DNA of 64,000 bases, taken from positions 972,001 to 1,036,000 of the forward strand of contig NZ_CP073748.1 in NCBI RefSeq assembly GCF_024398035.1, in the 5' to 3' direction. The DNA comes from Kordiimonas sp. SCSIO 12603. Its GTDB lineage: Bacteria; Pseudomonadota; Alphaproteobacteria; Sphingomonadales; Kordiimonadaceae. Positions within the stretch are counted from its first letter, which is position 1; every line of letters starts with the position of its first letter. This document shows positions 58,094 through 64,000 of the stretch, piece by piece. The translations under genes and the position numbers were made by a program. Below the pieces are notes generated by a model, which ran no database searches, was not told the DNA's origin, and was given only the letters and a program-made list of their open reading frames with translations.

Positions 58094-58729
58094 ATGCGTT
58101 TATTCTTTGTTTTATTATTAGTTATTATTTCGAACCATGTTCTGGCTGATGAGAAAAAGATCTCCTCTGTAATTAATTTATATGGCGTAACTTTTCAGCA
58201 TGGAACTCCGCCATGGATAACTGATGTAGAAAACCCATTTCTTGAGGTGAGGCCTTTTAGAAACCAGAAAGGCCGTAATTTTGTATTTGAATTGATTCCT
58301 CGGGATGAAAGTTTCAAAAATTGGAAATCAATTTTCGCTGTTTCTGCCCTAAAAAATAATAGGCCGATAGCTGCAAAAATATGGAGTGATTATTCCTTGC
58401 AAGCCCTGCGCGATGCTTGCCAAAGCTATAGTGAAGAGGTTTTGTTGATGGAAAAAAATATAGCTTTGATTAAAGTTTATTGCCCAAAAGTTGTTGGTGT
58501 ACCTATGCCTGGATATGAAGGCGATGTTGGGGAGATTGGTGTTTTCGCCTTTCTTGTAATGGATAATGTATTGATAAATCACCATATCGAATGGCGTGGT
58601 AGTGCTTTTGATACTTCAAACCCAGAAACTTGGCCGATATCTGTCGAAGGGATAGAAAAAGGTTTGACGGAGCTAAAAAAAGCCAAGGCTATTAGCTCCG
58701 CTGGTATGCTTGGATTTGATTCAGAATAG
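58094..58729 (+). CDS. Secreted protein of unknown function
   Basis: 211 residues from ATG 58094; GGGGGGAAG lies directly upstream. The signal peptide is MRLFFVLLLVIISNHVLA. The mature part (VINLYGVTFQHGTPPWITD, FVFELIPRDESFKNWKSIF, AYLLMEKNIALIKVYCP-like) resembles a single alpha/beta domain with two cysteines. Base use is more AT-rich than its neighbours. No family recognised. It converges on ftsY. Confidence 0.55.
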   Translation: MRLFFVLLLVIISNHVLADEKKISSVINLYGVTFQHGTPPWITDVENPFLEVRPFRNQKGRNFVFELIPRDESFKNWKSIFAVSALKNNRPIAAKIWSDYSLQALRDACQSYSEEVLLMEKNIALIKVYCPKVVGVPMPGYEGDVGEIGVFAFLVMDNVLINHHIEWRGSAFDTSNPETWPISVEGIEKGLTELKKAKAISSAGMLGFDSE

Positions 58730-58745
58730 TATATGTTATTCTAAT

Positions 58746-59675
58746 CTATTCAGCGCCAACGAGTGTTCTAGCGAACTCCTTAGGGTCAAAGGGCTGAAGG
58801 TCTTCGATGCTTTCACCCACACCGATGGCGTGAACAGGCAGGCCGAATTTCTCGGCGCAAGCCACAAGAACACCGCCACGGGCGGAGCCGTCCAGTTTGG
58901 TCATGATAATGCCCGTGATCTTCGCCATCTTCTGGAATACTTCCACCTGGTGCACAGCATTTTGGCCCGTGGTAGCATCAAGCACGATCACCGTATCATG
59001 CGGGGCACCGTCCAGTTTTTTGCCAATTACACGCACTACTTTTGCCAGCTCATCCATCAGCTCTTCACGGTTCTGAAGGCGACCAGCGGTATCAATTAAC
59101 AGTACATCCACATTTTCGCGGACAGCACGGTCCAAGGCTTCAAAAGCAAGAGCGGCGGCGTCTGAACCAATTTCTTTTGTAACGACAGGGACGTCTGTGC
59201 GTTCCCCCCAAACCTGAAGCTGTTCAACAGCTGCTGCACGGAATGTATCACCGGCAGCAAGCATCACGGATTTGCCTTCGCCTTTATATTTCTTGGCGAG
59301 TTTACCGATTGTAGTTGTTTTACCAGCACCGTTTACGCCAGCCATCAGGATAACGTGAGGCTTATGCTCAGGGCTTGGTATGAGCGGCTTTGCAACAGGG
59401 GTAAGGATTTTTTCAATCTCACTTGAGAGGATTTCTTTCACTTCCTCGCCAGTGATTTCCTTATCGAACCGATCTTTTGAAAGAACTTCTGTGAGCTTTG
59501 CGGCTACGCCTACACCCAGATCTGACGTAATCAGCAGGTCTTCGAGATCATCCAGAGTGTCTGCATCAAGCTTGGCTTTGGTGAAAATGCCTGTGATGCC
59601 ATCTGAAATAGCGCTGGTTGATTTTTTAAGGCCGTCTTTAAGGCGCTGGAACCAACTTCTTTTTTGCTCGCTCAC
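58746..59675 (-). CDS. ftsY: Signal recognition particle receptor FtsY
   Basis: 309 residues: a short N-terminal region without the long acidic A domain, the helical N domain, and the GTPase G domain. G motifs are GVNGAGKTTTIGKLA, DTAGR and TKLDGSARGG. It receives SRP-ribosome complexes at the inner membrane. GTG start with AGGAG nine bases upstream. It lies 27 bases after mtaB, in the dapF-mtaB-ftsY order typical of Alphaproteobacteria. Confidence 0.95.
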   Translation of the reverse strand: MSEQKRSWFQRLKDGLKKSTSAISDGITGIFTKAKLDADTLDDLEDLLITSDLGVGVAAKLTEVLSKDRFDKEITGEEVKEILSSEIEKILTPVAKPLIPSPEHKPHVILMAGVNGAGKTTTIGKLAKKYKGEGKSVMLAAGDTFRAAAVEQLQVWGERTDVPVVTKEIGSDAAALAFEALDRAVRENVDVLLIDTAGRLQNREELMDELAKVVRVIGKKLDGAPHDTVIVLDATTGQNAVHQVEVFQKMAKITGIIMTKLDGSARGGVLVACAEKFGLPVHAIGVGESIEDLQPFDPKEFARTLVGAE

Positions 59676-59702
59676 GGATGAGTGCTCCTGATCGTATCTT
59701 TA

Positions 59703-60980
59703 TTATGCTTTGTCTGCTGTTGTCATACAGCGGGTATCATTTTTCGCCAAGACCACATCGATAATTTCACCAGCTTTGGCGGTGGTTTTTGTGGTCACTG
59801 GAATAAATTGTTCGGTATGGCCGTGGGCCGTGCCGTCTTCTGCCACGCGCTCTAAAAGGAGTTTAGCTTTTCGGCCAACGCTGCGATCAAACAGTTTCTG
59901 GGTTTGCATTTCGCCAGCTGCACGCAAGCGTGCGGCCCGTTCTTTGCGGATTTGCTTTGGTACTTTGTTTGGAATGCGAGCAGCCGGTGTGCCTTCCCGT
60001 TCAGAATAGGGGAATACATGCAGCCACGTAAGATCACATTCTTCGATGAGCCTCAGGCTGTTTTCAAACATCTCTTCAGTTTCTGTCGGGAAGCCTGCGA
60101 TGATATCAGCACCATACACCATATCAGGGCGTGCTTTTGAAACGCGATCACAAAACTCAATGGCTTGCTCGCGCATATGGCGGCGCTTCATCCGTTTGAG
60201 GATCATGTTATCCCCAGCTTGCAGGGAAAGATGCAGATGCGGCATCAATCGATCGTCCCCAATGATGGCATCATAAAGCGGTTCATCCACTTCAATACTA
60301 TCGATTGAGCTGATCCGAAGGCGCGGCAGGTCTGGCACCAGTTTAAGGATTTTCTGTGTTAGCTGGCCAAGGGTTGGATTGCCAGGCAGGTCTTCACCGT
60401 AACTGGTGATATCCACGCCCGTAAGAACCACTTCGTTATAGCCTTGCTGCACAAGCCGTTTGATTTGGTCAACCGTTTCACCCATAGCAACAGAACGGCT
60501 GTTGCCGCGACCGTAAGGAATAATGCAGAAAGTACAGCGGTGATTACAGCCATTCTGGATTTGCACAAACGCCCGTGCCCGTTCACCGAAACCGTCAATC
60601 AAATGCCCGGCAGTTTCTTTTACAGAGAAAATATCATTTACCTGTACACGCTCAAGCTCGTTAGTGGCGAGCGCTGTGAAGGATTTAGCTTCCAGCTTTT
60701 CCTGATTGCCAAGAACGGTGGTTACCTCATCCATTTTGGCGAATTCATCTGGGTTAATCTGCGCTGCACATCCCGTTACAATAATAGGTGTATCTGGGCG
60801 TTCGCGTTTCATGCGGCGAATGCTTTGACGAGCTTGGCGGGTGGCTTCTGCAGTTACAGCACAGGTGTTCACGATGATTACATCATCAAGGCCTGCTGCA
60901 TCTGCATGCCGCTGCATCACTTCACTTTCATAAGCGTTCAGGCGGCAGCCGAAAGTCACAATGTCAGCTTTGTTCGTCAA
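59703..60980 (-). CDS. mtaB: tRNA t6A37 methylthiotransferase MtaB
   Basis: 425 residues. GCRLNAYESEVM opens the UPF0004 domain, NTCAVTAEATRQARQ supplies a further cluster cysteine, and CNHRCTFC is the radical-SAM motif. These, with the CRLN opening, match MtaB rather than MiaB or RimO. It turns t6A37 into ms2t6A in tRNAs reading ANN codons. The TTG start overlaps the dapF stop (TTGA), so translation is coupled. Confidence 0.93.
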   Translation of the reverse strand: MTNKADIVTFGCRLNAYESEVMQRHADAAGLDDVIIVNTCAVTAEATRQARQSIRRMKRERPDTPIIVTGCAAQINPDEFAKMDEVTTVLGNQEKLEAKSFTALATNELERVQVNDIFSVKETAGHLIDGFGERARAFVQIQNGCNHRCTFCIIPYGRGNSRSVAMGETVDQIKRLVQQGYNEVVLTGVDITSYGEDLPGNPTLGQLTQKILKLVPDLPRLRISSIDSIEVDEPLYDAIIGDDRLMPHLHLSLQAGDNMILKRMKRRHMREQAIEFCDRVSKARPDMVYGADIIAGFPTETEEMFENSLRLIEECDLTWLHVFPYSEREGTPAARIPNKVPKQIRKERAARLRAAGEMQTQKLFDRSVGRKAKLLLERVAEDGTAHGHTEQFIPVTTKTTAKAGEIIDVVLAKNDTRCMTTADKA

Positions 60981-61780
60981 ACTGCGATCTCGCCTTTATA
61001 CACAAGTGTTGCTGCGCCTGTCATTTGCACTGTGCCGTCTTCCAGCCATTCAACTTCAAGATCTCCGCCATCTAGGCGCACAGTTGCTTTGCGGTCAATC
61101 AAGCCTTTGCGGGTGGCGGCTACAACGCTTGCGCATGCTGCTGTGCCGCAAGCTTCGGTGATACCTGCGCCGCGTTCCCAAACCCGCAGGCGGATGATAC
61201 CATTATCCACAGAAGCAATTGAAGCATTCACACGTTCGGGGAATAATTCATTTAGCTCAGCCTGAGGGCCAATCACTTCGATATGTTCGTTCTCAGCATT
61301 ATCCACAAAAAATATGGCGTGCGGGTTACCCATGTTTACGCAGCCCGGGGCAGAAACACCGTCAATTTCGAAATCAGCACTATCGGTTGCCATCTCGGAA
61401 GCCAGTGGGATTTCATTCCATTCAGTGCGGGCGGGGCCCATGTTAACTGAAATACCAGCAGCAGCACGTTTTGCAGATAGAAGGCCTGCATCTGTTTCAA
61501 TACTCACTTCATCTTGGCTGAGTTCATCCAAGATCAGCATACCAACACAGCGTGTCGCATTCCCGCATGCACCAACGCGGCTACCGTCAGCGTTCCAGAT
61601 TTCCATGAATACATCTGCTTTCTCTGAAGCACGCAGCACAATCAACTGGTCACAACCAACGCCGCGGTGGCGATTAGCCACACGAGAAGACAGCTCTTCA
61701 TTCATCATGAGAGGTTCTGTGCGAGCATCGAAAATAACAAAATCATTGCCGAGGCCGTGCATCTTTAAAAATGGGCGCAT
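60977..61780 (-). CDS. dapF: Diaminopimelate epimerase
   Basis: 267 residues from ATG 61780; the frame runs 24 codons further upstream but MRPFLKMHGLGNDFVIFD is the family N-terminus. The two catalytic cysteines are in GACGNATRC and EACGTAACAS. It interconverts LL- and meso-diaminopimelate for lysine and peptidoglycan. It heads the dapF-mtaB-ftsY operon. Confidence 0.96.
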   Translation of the reverse strand: MRPFLKMHGLGNDFVIFDARTEPLMMNEELSSRVANRHRGVGCDQLIVLRASEKADVFMEIWNADGSRVGACGNATRCVGMLILDELSQDEVSIETDAGLLSAKRAAAGISVNMGPARTEWNEIPLASEMATDSADFEIDGVSAPGCVNMGNPHAIFFVDNAENEHIEVIGPQAELNELFPERVNASIASVDNGIIRLRVWERGAGITEACGTAACASVVAATRKGLIDRKATVRLDGGDLEVEWLEDGTVQMTGAATLVYKGEIAV

Positions 61781-61915
61781 ATGTATCTCTTTATTCATAA
61801 TCGCGCTTATATGGGGGTTTGATCGTTGCTGTCTAGTTTTGTAATGCCGCATTTATATTAAAAAATACTAAGCGAGGCATGGACAAAAGCTTATGCCCCC
61901 CGCTAAAACGGGGCC

Positions 61916-62875
61916 ATGAAATCACTATACATCCATATGGGCTTGCACAGAACAGGCACAACAACACTGCAAAGACTGCTGAAAACCCAGCGTGAAAAAC
62001 TGGAAGAAAACGGGGTCTCGCTGGTGCTGCGTTCTGATATGTGTGCCCATGAAAACCTTGATATGCGAAGGTTTTATGCGTCTCGCTGGTGGAGGTCGAA
62101 GAAGACAGGGCCGGTTGTGGATGGTCTTGATGCGCTCGGCGGTAACAGTGTGATCGTGAGCGAAGAAGGTTTGCCGGGTATAATGCCGGGGATCCGCAGT
62201 ATGCGTGCTTACCCGACTGTGGATGTATTTGCGAAAAAGATTGCTGAATTTTCACCGCGTTTTGATGTGCAGCCGCGCCTGATGTTAAGGCGGCAGGATA
62301 AATTTATAGAATCAGTCTATGCCTTCCGTGTGTCACGGGGGATGAATATGAGCTTTCGAGATTTTGTGAAAAAAGTACCAACCGCTGATCTTGATTGGCG
62401 GCGATTTACAAAAACGTTTGAAAAAGTCGGTTTGAAAAACAGTGAATTTTATGTACTCGAAGATCTGCAAGGCGAAGGTTTCGCCGGCAAGCTCATAGAG
62501 ATGGTTGGATTGAAAGATGTGCTTGAGACGCCAGCGCGTTTGCCAAAAGGGAATGGACGCCAGAGTGTTGAAGCGCTGAAATTGGCTCTTGCTCTTAACA
62601 AGGCTGAGTTGCTCACCGTTAGTGATGACCGGAAGCAGTTTGTTTATCGAAAATTTGAAAAGAAGCGCGCTTTAACCGCTGAAGAGTGTTTGTACGAATT
62701 ACCAATTAACCCGATTGAAAAAGACCGAGTGCGTTCCCTGATGGAAGAAGAAACTTCCTTTGAGTTCACGGATGAAGAACGTATGAAATTTCTAGCTAAA
62801 TATGAAACGGCCAATAGCGAACTATTGGCCCATGATTTCGTTAAAGCAGATGCTGATATCTGGCTAGAAAATTAG
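61916..62875 (+). CDS. Sulfotransferase-like P-loop protein
   Basis: 319 residues. The N-terminus YIHMGLHRTGTTTLQ is a PAPS 5'-phosphosulfate-binding loop, and RRQDKFIESVYAF fits the 3'-phosphate-binding region. There is no signal peptide. It may sulfate a polysaccharide, lipid or small molecule, or be an inactive relative. No sulfate-activation genes lie nearby. The ATG has only GGGG two bases upstream. Its stop overlaps the convergent transporter gene by 12 bases. Confidence 0.7.
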   Translation: MKSLYIHMGLHRTGTTTLQRLLKTQREKLEENGVSLVLRSDMCAHENLDMRRFYASRWWRSKKTGPVVDGLDALGGNSVIVSEEGLPGIMPGIRSMRAYPTVDVFAKKIAEFSPRFDVQPRLMLRRQDKFIESVYAFRVSRGMNMSFRDFVKKVPTADLDWRRFTKTFEKVGLKNSEFYVLEDLQGEGFAGKLIEMVGLKDVLETPARLPKGNGRQSVEALKLALALNKAELLTVSDDRKQFVYRKFEKKRALTAEECLYELPINPIEKDRVRSLMEEETSFEFTDEERMKFLAKYETANSELLAHDFVKADADIWLEN

Positions 62876-64000
62876 CGGCAACAGGAAGTAACAAATACTG
62901 GATACAGCAAAAGTACCCAGTACATTCAGCCATAAGCCTGCTCGTATCATTTGCGGTACTTTTACTTCCCCGGTTGAGAAAATTACCGCATTTGGCCCGG
63001 TTGCTACCGGTAGCATAAAGGCACAGCTCGCCGCCATTGCAGCAGGTGCTGCCAGCATGATGGGATCAATATTTGCGGTGGTAGCTAAAGCCCCCAAAAC
63101 AGGTACAAGCGCTGCAGTGGTTGCTGTGTTACTTGTCAGTTCCGTAAGGAATGTAATCAGCGCGACAATTGCCAGAATAATCAGGAATAAGTGAGCTGTT
63201 GCAAGGCCACTCATAGCTTCACCGAGCCATAGTGCGAGGCCCGTTGTTTTAATGGCTGCCGCGATGCTGAGACCACCACCAAACAGGAGAATAACCCCCC
63301 ATGGCAGAGTAACTGCACTTTCCCAATCCAGCAGGTTCCCTTTCGTGTTGTCAGAGTCAGCCGGAATAATGAACATGGCAAGGCCCGCAGCCACAGCGAT
63401 ATGCATATCTTTAATTTTTGCAACAAACGGCAGAAGGTCTGTGAGCCAATCCCATTCGGTATAAACCTGCCGGAAACTCCAAGCGAGAGCGAGTGTGGTC
63501 ATAGCAATCGCAACACGTTTTTCCGGTGTTGTTAGTGTGCCCAGTTTCGCTAGTTCTTCTTGAATAACGCTTGATCCGCCTTTGGCAAGGCGTGCCTCAA
63601 AAGGGAAACAGATGCGCGTGAGCACGAGCCATGCCAGTGGTACCATCACCATCACGATAGGCACACCAATCATCATCCATTCATAAAACAGGATTTCCCT
63701 GCCTGTGCTTTCTTCTATGAAACCTGTCACAAACAGGTTTGGTGGTGTGCCGATATAGGTGCCAAGCCCGCCTATGGATGCTGACCACGCACAGCCAATC
63801 AGAAGCGCGATCGTGAAGCGGTGCCCCTTTGCTTGCTCGCCTAAAATGGTGGAAGCTACGGTGATGGCGATGGGGATAATCATCAGTGTTGTGGCTGTGT
63901 TCGATATCCACATAGAGAGAAGCGCACAGGCAGCCATGAAACCGCCAATAAGCGCATATGGATGATCACCAACACGAGCAAGAATATTAAGGGCGATCCT
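62864..64000 (-). CDS. SLC13/DASS-family sodium:dicarboxylate transporter (N-terminus cut by window end)
   Basis: The frame remains open to base 64000, so the true start is outside; an ATG at 63937 is internal. About 379 residues are seen with about nine membrane helices. SMWISNTATTLMIIPIA carries the first SNT motif and LTSNTATTAALVPVL the second, both diagnostic of the DASS family. It imports dicarboxylates or related anions with Na+. Confidence 0.88.
   Translation of the reverse strand, partial: RIALNILARVGDHPYALIGGFMAACALLSMWISNTATTLMIIPIAITVASTILGEQAKGHRFTIALLIGCAWSASIGGLGTYIGTPPNLFVTGFIEESTGREILFYEWMMIGVPIVMVMVPLAWLVLTRICFPFEARLAKGGSSVIQEELAKLGTLTTPEKRVAIAMTTLALAWSFRQVYTEWDWLTDLLPFVAKIKDMHIAVAAGLAMFIIPADSDNTKGNLLDWESAVTLPWGVILLFGGGLSIAAAIKTTGLALWLGEAMSGLATAHLFLIILAIVALITFLTELTSNTATTAALVPVLGALATTANIDPIMLAAPAAMAASCAFMLPVATGPNAVIFSTGEVKVPQMIRAGLWLNVLGTFAVSSICYFLLPLIF

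Noticed and set aside
60444-61265. Long plus-strand frame (273 codons) opposite mtaB and dapF
   Set aside because: It spans two well-identified genes on the other strand and has no domain, signal or ribosome site.

Overview
The window comes from a moderate-GC alphaproteobacterium, probably marine and aerobic. The dapF-mtaB-ftsY run, a complete Entner-Doudoroff locus with SGLT-type glucose uptake, the two-subunit KorA/KorB and many exported hydrolases fit this; a Kordiimonas-like lineage is a guess. Genes are dense, lie on both strands and often converge with overlapping stop codons. I found no tRNA, rRNA, CRISPR array, insertion sequence, prophage or origin.

Layout. 1-1.5 kb: the TPR end of one exported protein and a membrane-anchored serine hydrolase. 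2-4.3 kb: a secreted RTX metalloprotease behind a long AT-rich leader. 4.4-9.9 kb: an operon of periplasmic GH2 beta-galactosidase and an APH-aminotransferase fusion. 10-12 kb: a membrane LytTR regulator and an exported alpha/beta hydrolase. 12.3-14.7 kb: a small secreted protein and RecQ. 14.8-23.9 kb: the glucose locus: glk, divergent from an SGLT symporter, a LacI regulator, zwf, pgl, edd, eda and a MOSC protein. Near-identical palindromes in the glk/symporter gap and before zwf suggest one LacI-family regulon. 24-30.8 kb: a two-gene symporter, photolyase, a DUF748 protein and an AMACR-like CoA-transferase. 30.9-37.8 kb: an SDR, a DUF1842-like protein, glutathione reductase, korAB and a WYL regulator. 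37.9-38.7 kb: a methyltransferase gene with an in-frame TGA. 38.8-44.6 kb: a sugar dehydrogenase-cytochrome c fusion, a Tat-exported DUF917 protein, a GST, a secreted protein divergent from a LysR regulator, and a membrane protein. 44.6-48.3 kb: ribB behind an FMN riboswitch, a Gly/Cys-tailed protein, a membrane protein and rimO. 48.4-51.4 kb: an NTF2-like protein, a BAAT-type hydrolase and a serine hydrolase with TPRs. 51.5-55.1 kb: a divergent S-adenosylhomocysteinase-fold protein, a small unknown, a tyrosinase and a Cys/His-rich membrane protein. 55.4-58.7 kb: a NylB-like hydrolase, a lipoprotein behind a Fur-like palindrome, and a secreted unknown. 58.7-64 kb: dapF-mtaB-ftsY, a sulfotransferase-like protein and a truncated SLC13 transporter.

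How it works together. Exported beta-galactosidase could release sugars. Glucose would enter by the SGLT symporter, be phosphorylated by Glk and be oxidised by Zwf-Pgl-Edd-Eda to pyruvate and glyceraldehyde 3-phosphate. KorAB could pass 2-oxoacid electrons to ferredoxin. The least explained parts are the tyrosinase/SAHH-like neighbourhood, the histidine-periodic RTX domain, the interrupted methyltransferase and the layered leader of ribB.
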